Assembly: GCA_012274205.1 (NCBI GenBank)
Contig: JAAOZY010000307.1
Span: 1-7,075 of the forward strand
Direction: 5' to 3'
From: Betaproteobacteria bacterium
GTDB taxonomy: Bacteria > Pseudomonadota > Gammaproteobacteria > Burkholderiales > SG8-39
DNA: 7,075 nucleotides
Shown here: positions 1-5,293 of the stretch, piece after piece
Layout: each line of letters begins with the position of its first letter
How positions within the stretch are numbered: the stretch's first letter is position 1
Translations under genes and position numbers: made by a program
Notes under the pieces: model-generated
What the model was told of the DNA's origin: nothing
The model's input: the letters and a program-made list of their open reading frames with translations, nothing else
The model's database searches: none

Positions 1-210
1 AGACTGGCCCAAATCGACAACATCCGGGCGGTGAGCATCGCCGACATCATGACGCGCGGCCCGCGCACCATCGGTCCGGACAAGCTCGCGGTCGAAGCGG
101 TGCAGATCATGGAGGAGCGCAAGGTCAATCAGCTGCTGGTTGTAAGCGAGGAAGGCAAGCTCGTGGGCGCGCTGAACATGCACGACCTGTTCCGTGCCAA
201 GGTGATCTGA
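1..210 (+). CDS. kdsD: Arabinose-5-phosphate isomerase KdsD, C-terminal end (partial)
   Basis: Frame 1 is open from the window edge to TGA at 208-210, giving the last 69 residues of a protein whose start lies upstream. The visible part is one CBS domain: ADIMTRGPRTIGPDKLAVEA, then a helix (VQIMEERKVNQLLVV), then GKLVGALNMHDLFRAKVI at the very end. That ending, with the HDLFRA motif, is typical of KdsD/GutQ sugar-phosphate isomerases, which have an SIS domain followed by two CBS domains. KdsD converts D-ribulose 5-phosphate to D-arabinose 5-phosphate, the first step of cytoplasmic Kdo synthesis. The catalytic SIS domain is outside the window, so the call rests on the CBS tail and on the adjacent kdsC, its usual partner. 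Only six bases separate the stop from the kdsC ATG, so the two are very likely co-transcribed. A different CBS protein is possible but unlikely. Confidence 0.88.
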   Translation, partial: RLAQIDNIRAVSIADIMTRGPRTIGPDKLAVEAVQIMEERKVNQLLVVSEEGKLVGALNMHDLFRAKVI

Positions 211-216
211 GTCCGG

Positions 217-849
217 ATGGACGATACAGCGGAGCGCGGGGGGGTGGACGGGGCGCGGCAAAGCGCCGGCCTGGATGTCGCGCTGCAGCGCGCCGGCCTG
301 GATGTCGCGCTGCAGCGCGCCGGCCTGGATGTCGCGCTGCAGCGCGCCAAGGGACTCAAGCTGATGATATTCGACGTGGACGGCGTGATGACCGACGGCA
401 CGCTGTATTACTCCGAACGCGGCGAGGAGCTCAAAGCCTTCAACATCCAGGACGGCCACGGCATCAAGATGCTGCGCCAGTACGGAGTGGAGGTTGCGCT
501 CATCACCGCGAGAAAGTCGCGCGCAGTGGAGCTGCGCGCGGCCAACCTTGGCCTCGCACACCTGCACCAGGGGGTGGAGGACAAGCGCAGCGCGCACGCG
601 TCACTGCTCGCGCAGCTCGGCCTCGCGGCGGAGCAGTCGGGCTGCATGGGCGATGACCTGCTTGACCTGCCGCTGATCACGCGCTGCGGCTTTGCCGCGA
701 CCGTGCCTGCGGCGCCAGAGGCGCTGAAGTTGCGCGCGCACTACCTGACGCGCGCGCAAGGCGGGCATGGCGCGGTGCGCGAAGTGTGCGAATTCATCCT
801 GCGCGCCCAGGGTTCGCTCGAGCGCGCGATCAGCGCGCACTTGATATAA
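217..849 (+). CDS. kdsC: 3-deoxy-D-manno-octulosonate 8-phosphate phosphatase KdsC with repeat-built N-terminal extension
   Basis: This 210-residue HAD-superfamily (type C0) phosphatase removes phosphate from Kdo-8-P to give Kdo for the LPS inner core. Visible motifs are the nucleophile loop DVDGV (D53, D55), motif II ITARK with T97, the K123 region (VEDKR), the metal-binding GDD at 145-147 with D150, and the family's GGHGAVREVCE at 182-192. Family members are usually about 170-190 residues. The excess lies in the amino end: residues 9-44 are four tandem nine-residue units, the last three identical (GLDVALQRA). The phosphatase domain starts right after them at about residue 46. The ATG at 217 has little Shine-Dalgarno sequence. 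An in-frame GTG at 244 has GGAG at 231-234 and may be the true start, but it keeps the three identical repeats. The gene lies six bases after kdsD. The repeats are in frame, so the enzyme is probably functional. Confidence 0.95.
   Translation: MDDTAERGGVDGARQSAGLDVALQRAGLDVALQRAGLDVALQRAKGLKLMIFDVDGVMTDGTLYYSERGEELKAFNIQDGHGIKMLRQYGVEVALITARKSRAVELRAANLGLAHLHQGVEDKRSAHASLLAQLGLAAEQSGCMGDDLLDLPLITRCGFAATVPAAPEALKLRAHYLTRAQGGHGAVREVCEFILRAQGSLERAISAHLI
241..348 (+). repeat. 27-bp in-frame tandem repeat (minisatellite) in the 5' end of kdsC
   Basis: A 27-bp unit is repeated perfectly at 264-290, 291-317 and 318-344. Identity at period 27 runs across 263-348, about 3.2 copies. The preceding 27 bases (241-267) are a diverged fourth copy: about 17 of 24 comparable positions match, and its peptide GVDGARQSA lines up with GLDVALQRA. 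Because 27 is a multiple of three, gain or loss of a unit keeps kdsC in frame. Perfect identity of three copies suggests recent expansion by slippage or unequal recombination. Confidence 0.95.
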
Positions 850-1040
850 ACGACGCGCAATGAACGACAAACGATGAGCCGCAGAGCCTGTTGCAAAACG
901 AGGGGATGCGCCCCGAAGATCTCGATCCCGCTCCCTCGGTCCCGCGTGACGGGAGACGGGAAAGTCCCCTTGGGGGATCTCTCCTCGCGCTCGCCAAAAT
1001 CGGGGGTCATTTCGGTAATTCTGAAATGGCGTCTTGGCGC
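850..1040 (+). other. Structured kdsC-lptC spacer, probably a degenerate inserted repeat element
   Basis: The spacer of about 190 bases sits between kdsC and lptC in an otherwise tightly packed operon. It contains several short perfect inverted repeats: TCCCG/CGGGA at 940-954, TCCCC/GGGGA around a three-base loop at 965-977, and CATTTC/GAAATG at 1008-1028. The lptC frame is open back to a TTG at 891, but the upstream translation (Pro/Arg/Gly-rich) does not look like LptC, so I read it as non-coding. Near its left edge, 884-899 (GAGCCTGTTGCAAAAC) resembles the terminal inverted repeats of some IS5-family elements, but no matching right end is present. A second small reading frame, 874-1044, stops in an ATGA overlap with the lptC ATG at 1041. 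Origin as an inserted repeat is inference. Confidence 0.45.
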
Positions 1041-1616
1041 ATGAGACGGGACCGCGCATCCTACCTGTTTCCGCTGCTGCTGATGCTGGCGCTGGCCGCG
1101 GCGAGTCTGTGGCTGGAGCGCGCGGTGCAGGCGCCCGAGCACGACCAGTCGGGCAAGCTGCGCCACGATCCGGATTTCATCGCCGAGGATTTCGGCATCA
1201 CCAAGATGGGCCTCAATGGAAAGCCCGAGTACAGCATTTCTGCGGCGCGCATGCAGCACTATCCCGACGACCAGAGCACCGATATCGTGGAACCGCGACT
1301 GGTCCAGCGGCATGAGGATGCGCCTCCCGTGGTGATTCGCGCCGACCGCGGCCAGCTTTCCAATAACGGCGAGGTGGCAAGTTTTTTCGGCAATGTGGTG
1401 GTGGTGCGCGAAGCCAGCCGCGAGCGCGCCGAGTTGCGCATGCAGACCGAATATCTGCAGATCGTTCCCGACAGCGACCTGGCGCGCACGGACAAGCCGG
1501 TAGTGATTACCGAGGACGGCTCGCGCCTCGCCGGGGTCGGCATGGAATTCAACAACAAGACACGGCAATTCACGCTGCTGTCGCAGGTCAGGGGCAGATT
1601 CGATGCGCGCAAATAG
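1041..1616 (+). CDS. lptC: LPS export system protein LptC
   Basis: LptC is the bitopic inner-membrane partner of the LptB2FG transporter. Its periplasmic beta-jellyroll takes LPS from LptF and hands it to LptA. From the ATG at 1041 the protein has 191 residues, the usual family size. A short basic N-terminus (MRRDRA) is followed by one membrane helix at about residues 6-25 and the motif LWLERAV. The periplasmic domain then has the characteristic segments DFIAEDFGITKMGLNGKPEY and SISAARMQHYPDD, and further on ADRGQLSNNGEVASFFGNVV. ATG 1026, five codons upstream, is an alternative start, and the frame stays open to TTG 891. I prefer 1041 because family members begin just before the helix with a DRA-type sequence. 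None of these starts has a good ribosome binding site. The 3' end overlaps lptA by 14 bases, suggesting translational coupling. Confidence 0.92.
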   Translation: MRRDRASYLFPLLLMLALAAASLWLERAVQAPEHDQSGKLRHDPDFIAEDFGITKMGLNGKPEYSISAARMQHYPDDQSTDIVEPRLVQRHEDAPPVVIRADRGQLSNNGEVASFFGNVVVVREASRERAELRMQTEYLQIVPDSDLARTDKPVVITEDGSRLAGVGMEFNNKTRQFTLLSQVRGRFDARK

Positions 1617-2172
1617 GCTGGCCGCAATTCTGATATGCGCTTGCTGTCTGCTGCCGGCCGGGGCGGCGCAGGCCGAGCGCGCCGACCGGAGCAAACCGAT
1701 CAACCTGGAGTCCGACCGCATGCGCGTCGACGACGTGCAGAAGACGAGCGTGTTCGAAGGAAGCGTGGTGATGACGCAAGGCACGCTCAGCATCCGTGCC
1801 GACAGGATCACGGTGCGCCAGGACAAGGACAGCTACCAGTACGGCACCGCGATCGGCCATCCGGCCGTCTTCCGCCAGAAGCGCGACGGCGCCGACGGCT
1901 ACATCGAGGGGCAAGCCGACCGCATCGAGTACAACGGCAAGCTCGACCGGGTGGAGTTCTTCGATCACGCCCGGCTGCTGCGCGAGCCCGCGGACGAAGT
2001 GCGCGGCAATTACATCTCCTATGACGCCCGCACCGAGTTCTTCACCGTCAGCGGCGGCCCCGGCAGCGACGGCGCCGCCGCGGGCAGGGTGCACGCGGTA
2101 ATTCAGCCGCGCCCCGCCGCCGAAGAACCCGGCAAGGCGCCCGCGCCCGCGCCCCAGGCACCGAAGCGATAG
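1603..2172 (+). CDS. lptA: LPS transport periplasmic bridge protein LptA
   Basis: LptA polymerises into the periplasmic bridge along which LPS moves from LptC to LptD in the outer membrane. The 189-residue product has a Sec signal peptide with a hydrophobic core at residues 5-20 and a likely cleavage after AQA (residue 24). The OstA/LptA beta-jellyroll follows: KPINLESDRMRVDD, then FEGSVVMTQGTLSIRADRIT and later GYIEGQADRIEYNGKLDRVE, ending near FTVSGG at about 151. Residues 168-189 are a Pro/Ala-rich tail (PGKAPAPAPQAPKR), common in betaproteobacterial LptA and probably disordered. The ATG lies inside the lptC end, with a purine-rich AGGGGCAG at 1590-1597 as probable ribosome binding site. 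lptB begins five bases after the stop. The signal peptide, domain and position between lptC and lptB make the call firm. Confidence 0.94.
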   Translation: MRANRLAAILICACCLLPAGAAQAERADRSKPINLESDRMRVDDVQKTSVFEGSVVMTQGTLSIRADRITVRQDKDSYQYGTAIGHPAVFRQKRDGADGYIEGQADRIEYNGKLDRVEFFDHARLLREPADEVRGNYISYDARTEFFTVSGGPGSDGAAAGRVHAVIQPRPAAEEPGKAPAPAPQAPKR

Positions 2173-2177
2173 CGCGG

Positions 2178-2900
2178 ATGAGCCAGCTCAGCGCCAGCAA
2201 GCTGAAAAAGCGCTACAAGTCGCGCACCGTGGTGCAGGACGTGTCGCTGGAAGTGCAAAGCGGCGAGGTGGTCGGCCTGCTCGGGCCAAACGGCGCCGGC
2301 AAGACCACCTGCTTTTACATGATGGTCGGATTGGTGCGGCTGGACGGCGGCAGCATCGAGCTCGACGGCAAGGAAATCAGCAGGCTTCCGATCCACCGCA
2401 GGGCGCGCCTGGGACTGTCCTACCTGCCCCAGGAAACATCGGTGTTCAGGAAGCTGACGGTGCAGGAGAACGTGCAGGCGGTGCTCGAATTGCAGGATCT
2501 GTCCGAAGCCGAAATCGAGGAGCGCCGCGAAGGACTGCTGCGCGAGCTGCATATCGCGCATCTGCGCAGCAACCCGGCGCTGTCGCTCTCCGGCGGCGAA
2601 CGCCGCCGCGTCGAAATTGCGCGCGCGCTGGCCGCCCGCCCCAGCTTCATCCTGCTTGACGAGCCCTTCGCCGGCGTCGACCCGATCGCAGTGCTCGACA
2701 TTCAGAAGATCATCGGCTTTCTGAAACAGCGCGGGATCGGCGTGCTGATCACCGATCATAACGTGCGCGAAACCCTGGGCATCTGCGACCACGCCTATAT
2801 CATTAACGAAGGCTCGGTGCTGGCGCAGGGCAAGCCGGATGAAATCGTCTATAATGAAAATGTGAGACGAGTGTATCTGGGAGAGCATTTCCGCATGTAG
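2178..2900 (+). CDS. lptB: LPS export ABC transporter ATP-binding protein LptB
   Basis: LptB is the cytoplasmic ATPase whose dimer powers LptF/LptG to extract LPS from the inner membrane. The 240-residue length matches the family. Visible motifs in order are Walker A GPNGAGKTT (36-44), the Q-loop at Q85 within LPQETSVFRKLTVQENV, the ABC signature LSGGE (137-141), Walker B ILLDEP (158-163), and the H-loop H194 in LITDHNVRET. The sequence SYLPQE and the final YLGEHFRM are characteristic of LptB as opposed to LivF/LivG-type ATPases. lptF and lptG are not in the window; in most proteobacteria they lie elsewhere. The start is five bases after lptA, with no strong Shine-Dalgarno sequence, consistent with coupling. 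The gene ends 38 bases before rpoN. Confidence 0.97.
   Translation: MSQLSASKLKKRYKSRTVVQDVSLEVQSGEVVGLLGPNGAGKTTCFYMMVGLVRLDGGSIELDGKEISRLPIHRRARLGLSYLPQETSVFRKLTVQENVQAVLELQDLSEAEIEERREGLLRELHIAHLRSNPALSLSGGERRRVEIARALAARPSFILLDEPFAGVDPIAVLDIQKIIGFLKQRGIGVLITDHNVRETLGICDHAYIINEGSVLAQGKPDEIVYNENVRRVYLGEHFRM
2850..2855 (+). promoter_or_regulatory. TATAAT hexamer in the 3' end of lptB, possible rpoN -10
   Basis: A perfect TATAAT occurs inside the last codons of lptB, about 85 bases before the rpoN ATG, in an otherwise GC-rich region. No convincing -35 hexamer is seen at 16-18 bases upstream and there is no TGn extension. It could give rpoN its own transcript, but it may be a chance match. Confidence 0.22.
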
Positions 2901-2938
2901 CCCAGTGCCTGACACTGACGCTACGCTCCCCGCTCAAA

Positions 2939-4369
2939 ATGAAACAAACCCTGCAACTCAAGCTGTCGCAACAGCTCACCCTGACGCCGCAGTTGCAGCA
3001 ATCCATACGGCTATTGCAGCTCTCCACCATGGAACTGAACCAGGAACTGGAGAAGTTCCTGATGGAAAACCCGCTGCTGGAGCGCGATGAGGTCGAAGCC
3101 GAGCCTCCTCCTCCGCCTCCCAACGGCGCCGCGCGCGAGGAATACGCCGCGCCCGCAAACGAAGCGCCGGCAGCTGATCCGCCAGCGGCGGAGTCGGCCG
3201 ATATCGACTGGTATACCGACGCCCCTTCCGCGGCCGCGCGGCGCGAGGACGGCGAAGAGCCGGACTATCCACAGCTGGCGGCGAGTACGCCCACCCTGAG
3301 CGAGCACCTGATCGGTCAGCTCGCACTGATGCAGCTGTCGGAGCGCGACAAAGCCGTGGTCAATACCCTGATCGCAGCGGTGGACGAGGGTGGCTATCTG
3401 TCGCAAAGTCTGGAAGAAATCGCAGAAATGCTGCCGGCGGAACTGGAAGTCGGGCTGGACGAGCTGCACATCGCCTTGCACCATCTGCAAAGCCTCGACC
3501 CCACCGGCGTCGGTGCACGCACGCCCGCCGAATGCCTGGAGCTGCAGCTCAGGGCGCTGCCGCCCGATATCCCGGCATTGGGGCTCGCGATCGACATCGT
3601 ACACGGGCACCTGGAGGCCCTCGCGGCGCACGACTTTGTCCGGCTCAAGCGACAACTGCATTGCGACGACGCAAGCCTGCGCTGCGCGCAGCACCTGATC
3701 CAGAGCCTGAATCCGCATCCCGGAGCGGAATACGGGGCGAGCGAAACGCGCTACATCGTGCCCGATGTGATCGTGCGCAAAGTCAAGAATGCCTGGGTCG
3801 TCAGCCTCAACCCCGATGCCATGCCGAAATTGCGCATCAACCGCATGTACGCGGAAATCCTGCAAAACAAACTGCACTCGGCCGGCGGCCGGATGTCCAG
3901 CCAGCTGCAGGAAGCGCGCTGGCTGATCAAGAACGTACGACAGCGCTTCGAGACGATACTACGCGTGTCGCAGGCGATCGTGGAACAGCAGCGGCATTTC
4001 CTCGACCATGGGGAAGTGGCGATGCGGCCGCTGGTGCTGCGGGAAATCGCCGAGACCCTGGGCCTGCATGAGTCCACGGTTTCACGCGTGACCACGCAGA
4101 AGTTCATGGCCACGCCGCGCGGAATCTTCGAATTGAAATATTTCTTCGGCAGCCATGTCGCAACCGAAACCGGCGGCGCCTGTTCGGCCACGGCCATCCG
4201 CGCGCTGCTGAAGCAACTGGTCCAGGCAGAGGATTGCAAGAAGCCGCTTTCCGACAGCAAGATCGCCCAGATCCTGGCCGGACAGGGTATCGTCGTGGCG
4301 CGGCGCACTATCGCCAAGTACAGGGAGTCATTGAATATTCCGCCGGTCAGCTTGCGGAAGTCGCTGTAA
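2939..4369 (+). CDS. rpoN: RNA polymerase sigma-54 factor RpoN
   Basis: RpoN directs core RNA polymerase to -24/-12 promoters, which open only with an AAA+ enhancer-binding activator. The 476-residue protein is full length for the family. Region I (about residues 1-48) carries the glutamine/leucine-rich activator-interacting segment MKQTLQLKLSQQLTLTPQLQ and ends in FLMENPLLE. Region II (about 49-110) is acidic and low complexity, with six consecutive prolines at 56-61. The core-binding domain follows. The HTH lies at about 362-405 (LREIAETLGLHESTVSRVTT, then FMATPRGIFELKYFF). The RpoN box ARRTIAKYRE at 454-463 contacts the -24 element. The start matches the family N-terminus although no Shine-Dalgarno sequence is visible. 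The lptB-rpoN-hpf-ptsN order is widely conserved. Confidence 0.98.
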   Translation: MKQTLQLKLSQQLTLTPQLQQSIRLLQLSTMELNQELEKFLMENPLLERDEVEAEPPPPPPNGAAREEYAAPANEAPAADPPAAESADIDWYTDAPSAAARREDGEEPDYPQLAASTPTLSEHLIGQLALMQLSERDKAVVNTLIAAVDEGGYLSQSLEEIAEMLPAELEVGLDELHIALHHLQSLDPTGVGARTPAECLELQLRALPPDIPALGLAIDIVHGHLEALAAHDFVRLKRQLHCDDASLRCAQHLIQSLNPHPGAEYGASETRYIVPDVIVRKVKNAWVVSLNPDAMPKLRINRMYAEILQNKLHSAGGRMSSQLQEARWLIKNVRQRFETILRVSQAIVEQQRHFLDHGEVAMRPLVLREIAETLGLHESTVSRVTTQKFMATPRGIFELKYFFGSHVATETGGACSATAIRALLKQLVQAEDCKKPLSDSKIAQILAGQGIVVARRTIAKYRESLNIPPVSLRKSL

Positions 4370-4388
4370 TTTCGAAAGGAGTCCGAAG

Positions 4389-4712
4389 ATGAACGTTCAA
4401 GTCAGTGGTCATCACGTCGAAGTCACCCCCGCGATCCGCGAGTACGTGCTGTCGAAACTGGAACGCGTGCAACGGCATTTCGACCAGGTTATCGACATCA
4501 ACGTCATCCTGTCGGTGGAGAAACTGCGGCAAAAAGCGGAAATCAGCGTGCATATGCGCGGCAAGGATATCCATGTCGAAAGCGACGATGCTGACTTGTA
4601 TGCGGCAATCGATTTGATGATGGACAAGCTCGACCGCCAGATCATCAAACACAAACAAAAGGCCTATGCCCATCCCCACGACGCCCTGAAACGCCAGCCG
4701 GCAGAGGAGTAA
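4389..4712 (+). CDS. hpf: Ribosome hibernation-promoting factor, short form
   Basis: This 107-residue protein belongs to the HPF/YfiA (RaiA) family, which binds in the 30S decoding channel and inactivates ribosomes in stationary phase or stress. It starts MNVQVSGHHVEVTPAIREYV and shows the beta-alpha-beta-beta-beta-alpha pattern of the family: LSKLERVQRHFDQVIDINVI, then EKLRQKAEISVHMRGKDIHV, then SDDADLYAAIDLMMDKLDRQ and IIKHKQK. It lacks the C-terminal dimerisation domain of long HPF, so it is the short form that in gammaproteobacteria works with RMF; whether RMF exists here cannot be seen. It has the best ribosome binding site of the cluster, AAGGAG at 4376-4381, seven bases before the ATG, consistent with high expression. 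It lies 19 bases after rpoN, its usual place, and upstream of ptsN. Confidence 0.95.
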   Translation: MNVQVSGHHVEVTPAIREYVLSKLERVQRHFDQVIDINVILSVEKLRQKAEISVHMRGKDIHVESDDADLYAAIDLMMDKLDRQIIKHKQKAYAHPHDALKRQPAEE

Positions 4713-4732
4713 CCCGGCCACCGGAATTGCGG

Positions 4733-4738
4733 TAGAAT
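4733..4738 (+). promoter_or_regulatory. Possible -10 element (TAGAAT) for ptsN
   Basis: TAGAAT, a five-of-six match to the sigma-70 -10 consensus, lies in the hpf-ptsN gap. It would place a start of transcription near 4745 and give a leader of about 60 bases before the ptsN ATG. No clear -35 hexamer is seen, so it would be a weak or activator-dependent promoter. Confidence 0.35.
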
Positions 4739-4746
4739 GGCGCGCC

Positions 4747-4782
4747 TTCCGGCGGCACCCCCTTGACTTCGGTGCCCCGGAA
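4747..4782 (+). promoter_or_regulatory. Long hairpin in the ptsN leader
   Basis: TTCCGG at 4747-4752 pairs with CCGGAA at 4777-4782, and GGCACC at 4754-4759 with GGTGCC at 4771-4776. This gives a 12-bp stem with one bulged C (4753) and an 11-base loop. No T-run follows, so it is not a standard intrinsic terminator. It lies just downstream of the predicted ptsN start of transcription, 25 bases before the ATG. It may be an RNA stability or translation-control structure, or an end for the rpoN-hpf transcript. Confidence 0.5.
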
Positions 4783-4807
4783 TTCCGCCGCCCATTTCTC
4801 TTGCGCC

Positions 4808-5293
4808 ATGAATCTCATTTCAAAACTGTTGCCGCCCTCGAACATCGTCCTCGACCTCGAGGTCAGCAGCAAGAAACGCATGTTCGAGCAGGCTGGCCTT
4901 ATTTTCGAGAATAACCAAGGGCTTGCGCGAAGCCATGTGTTCGACAGCCTGTTCGCGCGCGAGCGTCTGGGCTCGACCGGCCTGGGCCAGGGCGTTGCGA
5001 TTCCGCATGGCCGCATCAAGGGCTTGCGCGAAGCGGTAGCCGCATTTGTGCGCCTCAGTGTCCCGGTGCCCTTCGATTCCCCCGACGGCAAGCCGGTCAA
5101 GCTCCTGTTCGTGCTGCTGGTACCGGAGCAGGCAACCGAACAGCATCTGCAAATCCTGTCCGAGCTGGCGCAGATGTTTTCCGACCCGGAGCTGCGCGAA
5201 CGCCTGATCCAGGCCAAGGACGCCGGCGACCTGCATCAGATCATCAGCAATTGGCAGCCCGATGTTACAGACCAGCATCGCGCGGCTGTATGA
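4808..5293 (+). CDS. ptsN: Nitrogen-PTS EIIA component PtsN (EIIA-Ntr)
   Basis: PtsN is the terminal phosphoacceptor of the PTS-Ntr chain (EI-Ntr, NPr/HPr, EIIA-Ntr). It regulates rather than transports, influencing potassium balance, nitrogen/carbon coordination and envelope stress in the species studied. The 161-residue product is one PTS EIIA type-2 domain. The phosphorylated histidine is H67 in the signature GVAIPHGRI, preceded by ERLGSTGLGQ. The segments VPFDSPDGKPVKLLFVLLVP and QHLQILSELAQMFSDPELRE are typical of the family. The start is set at ATG 4808 because MNLISKLLPPSNIVLDLEV matches the usual N-terminus. The frame is open to TTG 4763, but that would add 15 atypical residues encoded within the leader hairpin. 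No Shine-Dalgarno sequence is visible. The 3' end overlaps hprK by 32 bases. Confidence 0.96.
   Translation: MNLISKLLPPSNIVLDLEVSSKKRMFEQAGLIFENNQGLARSHVFDSLFARERLGSTGLGQGVAIPHGRIKGLREAVAAFVRLSVPVPFDSPDGKPVKLLFVLLVPEQATEQHLQILSELAQMFSDPELRERLIQAKDAGDLHQIISNWQPDVTDQHRAAV

Noticed and set aside
264..344. CRISPR-like array
   Set aside because: The 27-bp units are directly adjacent with no spacers and lie in frame inside kdsC, so this is a coding tandem repeat.
891..1040. N-terminal extension of LptC back to TTG 891
   Set aside because: The extra 45-50 residues precede the membrane helix, are Pro/Arg-rich and lack any family resemblance. They cover inverted repeats that look non-coding.
741..1826. 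Long open frame on the minus strand (361 codons) across kdsC, lptC and lptA
   Set aside because: It is antisense to three well-supported genes and encodes low-complexity Arg/Ala/His-rich sequence. This is typical of the shadow frame in GC-rich coding DNA.
4763..4807. Extended ptsN start at TTG 4763
   Set aside because: It would add 15 residues encoded within the leader hairpin, and the family N-terminus begins at ATG 4808.
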